From contig NC_039481.1 of assembly GCF_003590095.1 (NCBI RefSeq), positions 4,030,001 through 4,094,000 of the forward strand: a stretch of 64,000 nucleotides of DNA, in the 5' to 3' direction. Below, piece after piece: positions 22,901 to 37,900 of the stretch. The translations under genes were made by a program, and so were the position numbers. How positions within the stretch are numbered: the first letter of the stretch is position 1; every line of letters begins with the position of its first letter. The DNA is from Trichoplusia ni. Lineage: Eukaryota > Arthropoda > Insecta > Lepidoptera > Noctuidae. The notes beneath the pieces were generated by a model, which ran no database searches, was not told the DNA's origin, and saw nothing but the letters and a program-made list of their open reading frames with translations.

Positions 22901-25900
22901 GATTACACGGGCGTATTCTGGGTAGGGACTTTGGACATTGTTTTACATAAATTTAGCCAGCACCTCATTTCGTTGGCAATCTATCTCTTTATTTAATGTT
23001 TCGAAGGTTTATCCTAGTGACCGCAGCTGTGGATACAAACCATTTCTATTAGATCAGCTATTTAAAGAGGCACGTAGTCCCCATTAAAACCTTTTTCAAT
23101 CCACTTTCGATGGTTGCTTACGTTTAGGGAAATTGAAGGTCTTATGACCTTGATTTGGTTTTATGCCGAAGTTAAATGTAAGTCTGTCGTATGTTAGTTG
23201 TCTCAGGTATACCTAGTGCGCAAAACCGTAAATCTAATTTCCTGTTACCAAAGTCCCCAGCGGCTAATGTCGGGTTTTTCAATCAAACGGTATAGTTATC
23301 ATTTGGGGGTCATTGAAGTATAAATTTTATTAATATTGCTTTATAATCCTGATAGCTGTTAAAATACCAATTCATCGTAGTAATAAAACATGTAAAGAGC
23401 GAGTCGGACTCGCTAAAATGAGGATTCCGTAAAAAGAGTCTAAAAAAATCAGTTGCGTAACAGATGAATTCATACCCACAAATTGTTTGTGGCTGACAAA
23501 TTTGTGACTATAGAACTGATTAATCTCCATTCTTATTATTAGTATTTGTTGTTATAACGCCAACAGAAATACGAGTATATCATCTGTGAAAATTTCAACT
23601 GTCCATCCATCACGGTTCCTGAAAAACGGCCGGTGACGGACAGACAGCGATGTCTCATTAATAGGGACTCGTACACTTCGATATGAAACCCTAAAACCGT
23701 AGATAACCAAAATGTATTAATACAAATCAAGCAATAAAATTTACAACTATAATACGTATTGATAAAATTGATAACGATATCAATGCTATGAGGAAGCGTT
23801 AGTCAAGCATTAAGGTCGATACAGGATTATATTTCTATTAAAACCTTTTTGTACACATAGTCCCTTGCTAAGGTTAATTTGCCGCTCAATACTCCAAGAT
23901 AATATAAGGTGTACCCCTAAGCGACTCTACGTAGAGCAGAAAATGTTTATTACGTGTTTCACTTTACTTGGTACTTATGTTATAATAATAAATTCAGTAA
24001 ATGTCTCTCTGTAAAGTGTCAAGGCCACATTTACTTCCTACTTGTACCTACTTAGTGCTCGTTGGAAACTTGTATCTTTGTTTCATAATCTGTCCATCGG
24101 GCTTAGCTCTGTATCTCTGTAAATCTGGAACTGAAGTTGCAAAGGCTTATGAGTATCATGTTGAGACTTATCATACAAATATAAACTTTATGTACAAGAG
24201 CTAAGTGGTTCAGTTTTATGTGTGAAGATTTTCTCTTGCATGTGAAGATGTCTTTAGTACGAGAGTAATGTAGAGTCGTTTGATGCGAGCTATTTACAGT
24301 TCATTTTTATAGCTTTATTCTGCCACTCTCCTATAATACTAGGCAAAAGACTTCTTCACTATAGATGTTATACGAATACGAATATATAAAAATAAAACAA
24401 TTTACGAATAATTATGGCTGAATAACGTTTATCGGGTCAGCTAGTACAACCTAAAATTAATATATTCAAAGAAGAGAGGCGTTCTTCATAATTTGAAGTC
24501 ATTATAAGTATGTATGCTAGTCTTTTGTTTCAATATGAAAGAATTTAAAAAAAAAATGAATAGTTGATTACATTGTAATTTGGAAAAGTAAAATCTTATG
24601 TTTTCGTTCGTGTGCCAGTTCGATACCCGTGTGGAATAAAAATTGCAGTCTTTTTGTTTTTTGTCTAGATATTTATATCTAGAAATAACTTGTTAAACTG
24701 ACCAAGTCAAACAACCAATCTATTTTAAATTTGGGAAAGGGCTATTACTCAAAAATACAAAATGCTATGTTCAGCTGTTTGTAAAACTGAAATCACAAGT
24801 CATTAATGAATAGTTCTACGAAAAGCTGTCAGTTGTACATTGAATGTATCTTTTTGCGCTGATACATGGCTGCTACCAACCGCAGTGACCTTGGATGAAG
24901 GGCATTCCAATCTCTTAGGTTAGGGTTTACGCGATTGAAATTATTCAAAGTTTTACACAAGAGACGCTATAATTTTAGTTTTCTAATAAATTTACTTCTT
25001 CATTTTTTCCTTTTTTTTCATTTTTTTAACTTTCAGTACACGTCCAACGGACTCCAATACTCGAAGACGTTTAAAAGTCATTGTGACGCATGCGTGGAAT
25101 ATATTGATTAGTACCAAGTTGATTTCGCTCTCTTGATGCTCTCAAAGATTCTCCGGTCTATCTAGAAACTTTAAAGTTGAGATAAAATCTTCACAATAAA
25201 TTACAATAATGGTGAGTCGACCTTGAGTTGGTCGCAGCTCGTTACTAATACTTGTTAGGGTCATGATGTATGAAGCGAGTGTTTCATAGACAATTATTTG
25301 CCATAGCGACTCTTTATTAATTGGTTTGAGTATGAACCCTTTATTGTACGAGCGGAAAACTTTGTTACATTAGTAATGAACGCGAAAATACTTGTTTAGA
25401 GCGTGGTATTGTTAGTTTTACGAGTTCTAACGCAATGCTTCCAGATAGCAGGCTCATGCTGTAGGCCATGTCACATGACATCGTTCGCAATCTCAGAATA
25501 ACTGACCGTCGCGTCTAATTATAATACGGATCTCTGTGCTATATATCTCCCCAAATTGAGATGGGCAAGAAGTTTAGAGTATGTAAACCTTATTTAGGAT
25601 TTTGTGAACGTTGGTTTAAAATCGGCCAGTCGTTTTATAGGATGAAAATACACCCAGTTACAACGGTTTTGATATCAAGTTCAGTAAACGTATGTTTTAA
25701 AAGCAGAACAATGCGTATGTAGTTGCATATTATTGCTGTCGTTAGTCCCGTTTTACGGTTGTACCTTGATTTTATAACAAGCGATAATGTAGCTGCTTTC
25801 TTTCAATTTCACCTCAGTATCTAAATGTAGTTTCCCTGTATGAGTACACAAATAACATACATAGGTACGTATTGGATGTTGTCATCGATTTTCAGAAGTC

Positions 25901-28900
25901 TACTTATTCACAAGTTTTAATAAGTGGCTTCTTATCAATGTACAGAACCTAATGATATTTTCCTTATTATTTAGATTTCAAGGAATATGCCTGATATTTA
26001 AAAGCCCTGGAATTTTTTCGCTGAACTTTTTATATCTTTTAGAATTTCAGTGATTTCCCTTTGAAAGGAAATTGATTTTGTTTCCCAGTAGAGCACGGCA
26101 TTTATTGAATTGCGAATTGAATTTCTGTTCTATGACTTCATTTCGTCTCTATCTAGTTTCTCAAGAAAATGTTATTCTGGTTTTATAATAAGCTCTGTAA
26201 GTGGCAAGCGGTGAACGTTTTATGCAATAGCAAAATAAATATTTTTGGTTTATGTCGGTGAAAACACCTGGTGACGTAGCTCTAAAAATTTAAGCGTTTA
26301 AGCGTAGCCTTAAATAATTTCTCGAAATTGACGACTATTCTAATTTTGAAGTCTTTTTTTAGCGGAAACCATTGGTATCCTAAATTACACGGCCTGTAAA
26401 AACAAAAATAGTCGATGAATTTTGGTAAAAAAAACGTAAGGTTTTGCCACTAGCAGTTATCAGTAATTTAATTATTGTACTTCAGAAAGTAATTTTGAAT
26501 GAGGAATTAAATATACTGCATGTTGACCGGGCCCTGTAATTAGCTTCAACGATCGTGTAGCATATAATATTAATGCTCAGTTATTGCATATGGCGTATGT
26601 ATTAATATCCTATAATGGAATGTATAGATAGGTACTTAGATCTGCCTAGAATTGATTATTGATGTAGGTTCCGTTTGAAAGTGCTGATTCAATACGTCAA
26701 TTGTTTTTATTAGCATTAGTCACGTAAACCTGACCAAGCATTTCTAACCAAACAAGAACTTGGAAACTGCAATCATTAAGACGGCACGTGTTACCTGCCT
26801 AAATAAGCATGCAGATTTTTGTGAAAATATTGTTAACATTTCTAAACATTTTTTACGCAAATTCCATTCAGCGATCAATTAATTACTGTTGTGGGTTTTA
26901 CCTTTGACTAATGATTCCATGGTTTTAAGAAAACGTCTTGGAGTAATATTATTATTGTTGTAAAAGCGTGACGGTGCAATACACGGCGTAGAGCGGCATC
27001 TCTCTTTCACACCAGTAACAATATTACAGTGCGGCCGATGTAATTTTGCACGCCGGGAAAGAGCTACAAAATATCGATGTCTCTGTTTCAGACAGCTAGC
27101 TTGTACAATCTGATCTCGCTCTGACAAACTTTTATCTAATTTCCGAAGTGCCAAGTCACATCGGCGTACTGTACTCTACGATGACAGTAGGATCACAGTT
27201 AATTGTAGGAATTCTTGAAGGTATTATTAACTAATTGTTTTGTTAGTACCCTTGAAGGTTTAATTGAAGTTTTTAGCAATACAGAGAGCACAGCCGTCAT
27301 TCTATAAATGCCATGAATTATTTTAGTGATTGTGATCACGTGCTTTATTTATTTCTTAATTAATTGTTAAACGACAAGCGTATCAAATACAAATCTGAAC
27401 TTAAAATAGCTTGAACGTTTTACGTCATACTCAAAATACTTACTTAAGGGACGTAGAGTAATGGTTCGAACAATTTTCATTCATTACTTAAGATGTAAAA
27501 TGGTGTAGATATTTCTTGGTTTAATTAAGTTCTAGAAATTAAGTTCAATGCAGGATTATGCTTATTATTTTATTTTATTTTTATTTTATTTTATTTCAAT
27601 AGGTACAGATACAGATAACAGATTAATATAGTACAAAAAATAAGAAAAGATCTTCATAACAAACTATGAGTGAACCTGAAATCCGATTACAACTGTACAC
27701 GACACTTATAATAAACAATGCTTCGTTTTACTAAAAATTAAGGTAACCCTTATGACTAATTAAGGTTAAATTACAACTGAACATAAACAATAAGCCGAAT
27801 AGCGGTAAGTTAACAATTTGGTGGATTACTAAAGTTACATTTTCTTGTAATGAGAGAGAAAAGATTTGAATGCACTTAATTTATCATGAAAAATATCGGT
27901 TTGTGAGCAGATAGCGTTATAGTTCTTACACATTCTATGCAATGGGTTATTCTGAGATACATTGTTGTTGCTTGCAGGAATACTAAACAGTTGTGGAACA
28001 CGTACAGATCGAGTTGGTGTTTTAATGTATAGTTTTTCAAGAAGGTAGCCATCCATTGAGCCATTCACAATTTTATGAAGGGTGCACAAGTCGCCCATCC
28101 ATCTCCTACTCTCTAACGTTGCCAAAGAAAAGTTGCGAAGTCTATCAACATAGTCTGGTATTTTACGCCTTAGCCCACATTTAGAGCAGAGAGCTCTAAC
28201 GAACCGTCTCTGTATTGCCTCTATACGATCTATGTGTGTGTTATAAATTGGTGTCCATATGGGTGAACAGTACTCTAAAATACTTCTTACCAAACAGGAG
28301 TATAAGACTATCATAGAGCTCGAATGTTTAAAAGGTTTAGCGGTTCGAAAAATAAACGATAGCATGCGGTGAGCTTTGCTGCATATATTATCATAGTGTG
28401 GTCTAAAAGACAAAGAGGAATCAAAAGTTACTCCTAAATCGCGAATTTCCGTGACCCTTTCTATAACAGTGTTATGAATGTAGTAATTGTGATTCAATGT
28501 ATGTTTTTTCTTTTTGGTAAATGTAATAACCTGACATTTTTTGATGTTTAATGACATGAAATTTCTGTCACACCAGTTTACGATTGTGTTAATATCTGTC
28601 TGGAGAAGTTCACAATCTTGGTGATCGGTTATTCGATTAAATATTTTTATATCATCAGCATAAGCTAAGCATTCACATTTAATGCTGTTTAATAAATCAT
28701 TGACAAATATCAAGAATAAAAGTGGGCCTAGATTTGAGCCCTGAGGCACGCCGGATGTTGCCAAGTATGGAATGGAGTCGTAACCACTAAGTGTAACCAA
28801 CTGCGAACGATTCAATAAGTAAGACGTGAGCCATCTGTACAAATTTCCATGTATTCCTATGCCTTGAGCTTTTGCAAGTAGTGCTAAATGATCAACGCGG

Positions 28901-31900
28901 TCAAAGGCTTTAGAGAAATCTGTATAGATCGAGTCCACTTGGGCTTTATAGTTAAAGGATTCGCAGATATAGTTGGTGTAATACAGGAGATTGGAGTTGG
29001 TAGAACGGCCTGCAACAAATCCGTGTTGTTTTGGACTCAGCATGTGTTTGAAGTGGCTGTATATGTGTTTGTAAGCATAGCCTTCAAATATTTTAGCAAA
29101 ACAGTTAAGAACACATATTGGGCGGTAATTTGTGATATCCCCCTGTCCCCGGACTTATGTATCGGCGTAACCTTCGCTATCTTCCATAACTGTGGAAAAA
29201 TACCTTCTTGCAACGACTTGTTAAAAATTATATGCAGCGGATTGACCAAAGCAGAAGCACACATACGAATAAAAACTGGGGGAATACCATCAAAACCACC
29301 ATTTTTAGAAAGATCGATTTGTTTAAGCTTATTCAGTAAATCACTCTTTTCTATTTGAAATTCAATAATTGAGAAGTTTGTCTGTTGAGAGTCCGGGAGG
29401 TGACTACTTGTTGTGCCAGAGCTATAAACCGAAGAGAAGTATTGTGCAAAAAGGTTAACGGTGTCACAACCTGAGCTGCTAACCTGATCCTGATAATACA
29501 TGCGACTGGGAACACTATTAGTGACGCGTTTGCTTTTAGTATATCGCCAAAAAGCTTTTATGTTGAGCTTAAGATCATCCTCAATTCGTTCAACATATGT
29601 TTTAAAGCATTGACTAGCAAGGATTTTCGCTCTAGCTCTAAGCATCGAAAACATGTCATAATCTCTAGGATTTCTGTATCAGGGGTAACCATGTCACCAA
29701 TCATTGAAGGATCACGCTAAAACAATTTCTCCTCAACTAGAAACTACCAAAAGCATTTCTTGTAAGTGTATTGTAGTTAGAGAGAAGAAATTCGAAGATC
29801 TGCGATTGGAGGCCGTTTTGGTAGAAAATACGACTTTGTTTTGGTTGTCTTGAATCTTAAGAAAATACCATTGATTTACTTAATATCGGTAAAAAAAACG
29901 AATGTAACTTTCTTGCTCACTTATAAGATCAAAGTCGGTAGACAAGAATGCTCGTTCCATGGTTGTTTTCAGGATGAAACTTGGAAGGTCGTTTGAAGGG
30001 CGTACAGGACGTAGGCGACGCGTTGTCTGAGTTTCAGTGGTAGCTAAGGTTCACTAACCTCTCTCGTCTGACAACAATTTCAAATATCCAAAGTCTACAT
30101 TACATTTATATATACGCATCGATTGTCACATTTGTAACTTCGTGACGCACAAGTGCTTAAATGTGACACTTTTATTTGTTTTCAGTTTCGCTTTCCGAGT
30201 TCGCGTTGAATTCTTTTGAATATTATGTAGTATTATGCTAGCAAACAGATTCCGTAAAATTGACAATCTATTTTCATGAAACGTTTTCGCCCACAAATAT
30301 AATGATACAGAAATATCAGAGGTCGTATTCAATCGTAACATTATGACAGTTAAATTGATTCGCTATATAAACATTGGTTAAATGCCAAGTTATTTATTCA
30401 CAAATTATGAATCCGTGCATTATTAACATAATCATTATGCATCTACCTACTTGATAATTAAACTAATTAACGAGCTCGTCATATAAATCGTTGTTGTTGA
30501 TATTCTGCGACCTTATGAGAATAAGGAGGCTTTCATTCGTATCTATAGAGTCTGTGTTACAGTAATTACCGACTTCTGATAAAAATCTCAGCATTTAATA
30601 GATGTGAAAACAGAAGCGTAACTCCCTCGATAGTTCGTGAAAATATAACTGTATGAAGAGAGAACGATTAGAAACATCATAAATAACTTAATTTCGTCAT
30701 CTATAACAGTTGTTTTAGAGTTTTAAAAGTCTATAGAAAATACTTTTAAGTCAGTTCAGCTGTCAACCATACCTATAAAAACGTTACTTAAAAAGTAGAC
30801 GATATGATTGCGTACACTACGTTTATTTTTAAAACACATCCTGTCGATACAGCTCAGTTAGATGGCTATTTTATTAATTTGGACGATACATAGTAAATGA
30901 CAATGATTATTTTCCGTTATAAAACAACTACATCCACTCTATCACTACGCACTAAGGTCTAAAGTTCAACAAAAGTACGTGCTACGAGTGCAGTTTATTT
31001 GCGCAGGTCTGCAATAAGACGCATGGCACTCAGCTGGTATTTGTTATAATTGTAACGTGTGCCAAAGAATCGGCAAAATAAGCTTTGTTTCTGTTAAGAT
31101 TTATATCAACGGCCATTGAATATTTAAAACAGTTCTTTTTTAACGCATAACATTTTAACCTGGGTGCGCTGTCAGACAGATTTAGAGGCTGGGATAAAGC
31201 AAAATAAACAGCATTACCAGAAAACATTCATCACGTATTCTAGCGAACATTTATAGAGTATTCGAAATATTTCTCCAAAGTTTATTACCTACGTAATGTT
31301 TACGGAGAGATAAAACTGGAGTGATCCTTAAAGATTCCGCGTAGCTTCGTAGGTAAGGTATATGATACTTGGTTATTTGATACTTTCGACTTAATAAGCA
31401 CTAGCTGTGAATAATGCTTTTTAATTATCTTCATTAAACAAGGCCAATTAAAATGAAATTTTATCTCGAGAACAACCTTATACCGCGACGTCTCTTGAAA
31501 CGCCGAGCAAGTGAAGCAAGTTTATCTTTTTTTCCCATTTGTTGAAATTGTAACAGGAAATTCATTGAAGTTTATTTTCAAAATAATATTTTGATAGTGA
31601 AAAATATAATTTACTGTTCAGTTTCACCTTCAAGTAAATTAATTACTCGCGTGTATATTATAAGCGCCACGTTTCGCTATTGGTTGGTATATTTTTATAC
31701 GCGAGCGATAAGACTTTTCAATTTATGTGATGATTCGGTGTTGCAGTGAACAAGTGAACACGAATTGCTTGTATTGAATCCTTACAATAGGGTTTATTTG
31801 CGTGGCGGACGGGCCGCAATACGCGCACTTTATTGCGTCATCAGCGCCGGGACAGAAACTCAAATGGATTTCTTTCCTTCCAACTTGTTTTTTCACAAAC

Positions 31901-34900
31901 AGAATAATATAAGTATAGCCCAGCACTTCAATATTTGTGTTTTTGTTATCTCATCTTCTTATATTTATTTTAATTCTGTTTTTTTTAACTCTGCGAAAAA
32001 TGGAATATATACGAACATTTTTACAAGTACAATTTTAAATAGGTATTGTATTTGCCTACAGGACATTACTTTTAAATAGAGTGTACGATATGTACCTACG
32101 TATATTCATTAGGCTAATCAATTATATCAGTACTATCATGAATATTTGTACTATCTACTAAATAATATGTAGGAACAAAGTTTATTTATTTAGGTTATCA
32201 TGAATGGAGCTAAAACAAAAACGTATTGTTTACATAAATGGTCATTATTGTGACACGTACAGAAATGTGGGAACGGCGAGATATCAAATCTCGTGGCCAT
32301 TGATCGGTGGGCGGGCGCGCGGCGGCGGCGGCGGCAGGGCGGGCGGCGCCCACGTGCTCGCTCGAGCCCGGAATAGACAGTTTGCCCCGAGCAACTGTTC
32401 TCAGCTCACATCTCTCTAGCGTCTAAAACTTTTTAAGTTTATACGTCGTTTATTTGTAAAAAATATATTTTTATATCATTTAAATTTTGATTGTCAATTC
32501 CAGTTGTGATAATAGTTTAAATTAGTTACAAGTTTGTTAAGTTTCAGTCAATTCAGTGTTTAAAAAAAATTGTAACTTCCTCGTGGTCGTGTACCAAAGG
32601 TCGTGTTGTGGACGTAAGCAATATACGTGTTCGTAATAACTGTTCCGTCACATAAGTACGATTGTGTTGTGCGATATCGACTTTGAGATCCGGGCGTGCT
32701 ACGAATAAGTGCAGTCTCAATCTGTATGACATTGAATTAAGACGCATACACGTAGGTGTGTAACGATTTAGTAATACGTGTTATTTTGAATTTAGAAAAC
32801 GTTTGGGTTTTGGCTCGGCGAAGTCGCGAGCTGATATAGTCGCAGTGAATAAGCGTCGGCGCCGGCGCCGCGTCGGGAGCTGTCAGGGTGCGCTAGGCGC
32901 ATGTGCGATGCGATGCGTGACAAACTCGCCGCCCTGCTGCGTAGCTCAGTACATGCGCCCGCGCACACACACAACAACGAAAAGCAGAATGGCACATACG
33001 GCCCAGTACTCGTATTCACAGACGAAGGTTTACTATGATTCTATTATATTGTACAGAGTTCAATCATTAGCAACAAAATAAACAACATCTTACTGCACCT
33101 TCACTGCATCCTTGTTTAATCTATATAGATGATTATTTCAGATGACACTTACTAAGTTTTATTATCATTTAGTCTGTAGGCTAATGTTATCATTCATCTC
33201 CACGCAGGTGTGTAACAAATAATATTTTGAAAAGAGAGCATGAATTGTGTATAAAATTCTTGCAGTATGCTTTGGCTAGCGCCAGCACCTACAATCGAAG
33301 TATGTAGAATACTTTGCTAAGAATTCTTGGATCGTGAAATATAATAATATCGTCGATTGTCTCATAATATTTGCAGTGGCAACGTGTTCTAATAAATGGC
33401 CTCTAAAATGCCCTCAGAATACGGCTGAGGAGTAAATCGCGCTAACAATAATAACACCCATTATCCCATTTGGATTAAACTTGTATGAATGTGACTAAAA
33501 GGTGAATTTTGCTGAGATTTTTCTATACTAACCAACAAAAACATTTATCTCCTAACCAAAACCTGAAGATTACTGCTGTTATTAATTTTCTTACATGTTT
33601 ACTCTTCTAATAAAATCCCTTTGTTATAGAGCAAACTATCTTTATTTCCAATGCAGCTAAAATTAAGATGTCCTTAACTCCGCTCTTTGAATGACAATTT
33701 AATTGACTGTTGAAGTACTTCGGCGGTTTTGTATAAATGCACTTTCTAAGCAATTGTAGGTAATATCAGTTCGTAAATACGTTGTTAAGCACATGACTGG
33801 TATCGGCTAATAGTAAAAATTGATTCCCGTAGCAAGCCGACAAGGTCGAAGTTGTTAGCTCATTCGTCATAAATTGATCATTATCATTGACAGCTTTTAC
33901 TGGCTAGTGTATTGTAGTTTCGCACATAGTAAAATACATAGCTATATAAATGAAAAGGTATTTTATCATTGGATTAATACCTTATACAACCTACGGTTTC
34001 CAAACAACAAAGAAGTTGGAATAGATTAAACTTTGTTTGAAGCTATTAATTTGTATGGGGGATTAATTAATTCACACAATAACAGCTGTTATTTGGATGA
34101 GAGGTTGGATCCTGTTCAAACTAGGGTCAGTTATTCAAAAAGGATGGATGCCGGACTTTTTTTATGTGTGCAAGACCCTTGCTGGGCGGCACTAAAAACA
34201 AAAAGAACTAGTCAGCGTTATCGCCGCTAATCTATGCACTCTTCAAAAGACGGAGAAGCAAAAATACTATTAACAAAACCAACATTGCTAACAAAACTAC
34301 TGTAATAGGCATGCAGGCTACGCAAAGGTTATAGTGACTCAAAAAGGACAATTAATTTCGTAGAATGATATTGACCTAACAAGTTCAATAGCACTAACTT
34401 AATTAGACTTTATTTCCAGCCACTTAATGACTGTCTAGTATACAATTCATGTTAAACTAACAGTTTTGTTGTTGAGATTCAAAGTTTACCCAAACATATA
34501 AGTTCATTGCTACGTCGGATCGATTCTTCGTTTATTTCAAATTTATCGTGTCAAATGTAAATATCGAAAGGTCCATTACGCTCTTTAACCACAATTTATA
34601 AACATCTAAAGGTGTAGCTAAACCAATCATGCTTATGTTGTGAAGTGAGGAAAAAAATATTGTCACGCCTCTTCTTTTATCGTTTTACCCTAATCATGTA
34701 AATATTTGCACAACAAAACTTACTAAATATTTATCGTAAATAATAACACATATAATTTCTTTCATTAACAAATCGCTGTATGAATCACGTTATTTATTTT
34801 TTCCTGTTACGATGCAAAGCTCGTGACAGGCCCGCTTTACGTCATACGGGTATTCTGGAGATAAATCTCGGCGTCTATTTTAACTAAAACATTTACTTTA

Positions 34901-37900
34901 CAGTCTAAATCATTGCGAAGTCCAGCTATTTATATGTAAACTAAACAATTTTACAAAGTATCTTAATAAAATATTACCTACGTAGATTTTTATTTCATAT
35001 TGGTTTGAATATTTCGATTTGAACAACTAAATGTTATAATGTTCTTCGTGGCTCGCATGCACAACTCTGATTTATACAAATTAATGAAGCCGTATTTAAA
35101 TTCGTTGATTCAGTTCTTGGCTCACAATTAATTGAACGCTTTATAATTGCTGAATAATTTGAGCAACTGAATATTGTAAGGCACTAGAACATAATGCTGT
35201 CTAAAGAAAAACAGGGCGTCTGAACATCTGCAGGAAAAGTCGCATTAGAGAGTCGCAAGAGTAGAGTCTTATGTTGAAAGACTCTACCTGAGTATTTAAA
35301 GGATGCAGCATACCTATAACTAACTACTTGTATTCATCACACCGTGAGAGCTAACTAATAATTTAAACAAAGCTTTGTTCAAGTTTGCGTAGCAACGCAA
35401 ATATATTAAATACCTCTACATATTAAACCACTTAGTGTAGCTTAAGTATAGTCACAAAGTATATATTATAATTTCAAGAATGCTACGTAGACACATATAG
35501 CTGGGTACCAAGACGATGTCTCAATATACATCGCTTTTATGATGTTAGCTCTTTGCCTTTATGTTATTATAACCTTCGGGATTGGCTACGTGTTTGCGAA
35601 CCGGAGATTCCAACTTGGACTAATCAGACTTTTGCTTCGAATGTTGCTCTACTTTGGGAAATACGTGTATAATTTTATTTTTCGTAATAAATTACAGGGT
35701 TTTTTATATTGATATAATGCATTAGCTCCAATTAACTTTTAAAAATACCTCTAATGTGTTTGCTAAGGAAAACGTTAATAGAAATTGAGCATTTATTAGC
35801 TGTATTGTGTGATGTAACGCCTAAAACGAGAAATTGTATTATTATTAGAATTTCGAAACATATTCTTGAATGAAATGAGGTAAATCATACAATAGGTAGT
35901 TAGCTACTACTGGTGTACGTGATGCTCTGCACACCGTGTGTTTTGGTTACACTGTGTCCGGTGTGTCATGTGATACAACTGTATGCGTCATCAGAATGGA
36001 AACTCGAACTTGAGTTAGCAGAATCTGAGACACGAACTACATGTTATAAATGTATAATTCGACATCTTGTTAAACGGTTACTTGCTATTTAGGTCGACTC
36101 TATTATAAAACCTCATTTGCAAAAAAAGTCCCATAATTAAGTTTCCAACTAGTTTCTCAGTGGCATGCCTGCCATAGGCATTTACGTAAATTTACAATTT
36201 AGAAAATGATAATCAAAAATGCATGTGCTGTTATTTTCCAAATTTTCCGATATCCTTTCGGCATATCAATCAATAAAATCCAACATTGACTGTATCTGTT
36301 TACGTATCGGAAACGATTATGTAGAAGTATTACGAACAGTACAATTGTGTTTTCGAGATATCAAGTGTGGAGTGGTCTGTAGACATCGACACATTAATCG
36401 TCTCTCCATAATACCATTAGATTAGATTAAAATGAATCAGAAGTGTGTCTTGCGTCATATTGTATACAAGTTACGTTCCGTAGTGGTTTATGCGGTCCAC
36501 ATGCGGTATAACCCTGCATGCGCCGAGAGGACGTTTTCCTGTCCTTAATAAAAGTCTTGGCATGATGAAACCCAATCATTATAATAACTGAAATTGGCAA
36601 AGCGCTTAATGTTCCGCATGTCATTGTATTAGTTTTTATTGCTTTAAATCTGTCCTTTATTTTATTTCAAATTACGTCTGAAGAAATTTCGATACAATAC
36701 CGATGTATTTTCACTATAGGCAATAAGTGACTGGTATAATATGTCTAGCACGTGTATGATATTGGCAGTTTGCTTCATAAATCAATACCAAATAGGCGCC
36801 CTTGAATCGATTTTTTATTTCAGTTTTAATCAACTTGACATTTATTGTTCACTGAAACAACAATCAATTTTGGTTGCATGTGTATTGTATGTGTCGTGTG
36901 TCAGAATGCAACGTGTCCGATTCGTGGAAATTCCCACTATTTTATTTATTTTTGTAAATATTGCATGAATATTTTGTGGTGATACGGTATCATGTAAGTA
37001 CCAAATAGGGGTAGGAGAGAGAAGCTATATTAAACGTTAAGTCACGCTTTAAATTGCTAAGACAATGTGACATTGAAAAGGTCACATTGGGATTAGCTTG
37101 AATTAAACCTTCAATCCGGTACACACCAAATCCAGATGGTTGAACACAAGGAGAGCAAAATAAATCACATGTAAAAAAACACATAGGCGAAGAAATGGTA
37201 ACATTTGTAACTATTAAAAATAGAAGTGAAAAGAAACCATGAAATTGTTTAAATTAGTTTACATCATTTAAGTTTTATTTCATCTCAACACATAATGATC
37301 TACGTAACAATACTAGTCTCATTAACCCTGATTGAGTGGGCATTTTGGCAAGTATTTCTGTGATTCTGATATTTGCAGAAAATTTATATCGCGATTGTGA
37401 CATCAATGGGTGTGTCGCTGAAATTACAAGTCTTAGCGTTAGAAATTTCGTTTATATTCGAAGGTCTGTAATTCATTCTATTTTGATCAAGTAATTTCGA
37501 AATACGTGGTAACTGCGTATTGTTATTTTATATTAGGTGTTTCTGATTGCGTGCCAGCTTCTTAGTTTTATAATACCAAGTGTTTTGTTTTAATAACGTA
37601 ACAATAACATTAGACGACAGTTGAAGTCTCAATTTAATTTCGGCATCCACGTTTAAAGTAAAAACAAATTGATTGTTGAGAATAAACTGTTCTTTAGTAA
37701 GTTTCCGCTCGAACTATCGTTAAAAACAACGTTGTAAGTAATTATAGAACTTTGTAGCGACACCAATACGAATTTATATCTGTATTGAGGCTCTTCGTGA
37801 TTTTCTTCTACATGGAATTTAAAAATCTGAAGCTACGATTTTACATTTAGATAATCACCGAAATTAGCATGCTAAGTCAACGGAACTTTCAAGATTGCAT

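Noticed and set aside
26879..27154. 91-codon basic ORF on the minus strand
   Set aside because: No domain, no splice context and low-complexity Asn/Arg stretches; probably chance or repeat-derived.
27876..29358. ORFs on the plus strand and in another minus-strand frame across the LINE
   Set aside because: Shadows of the reverse transcriptase frame.
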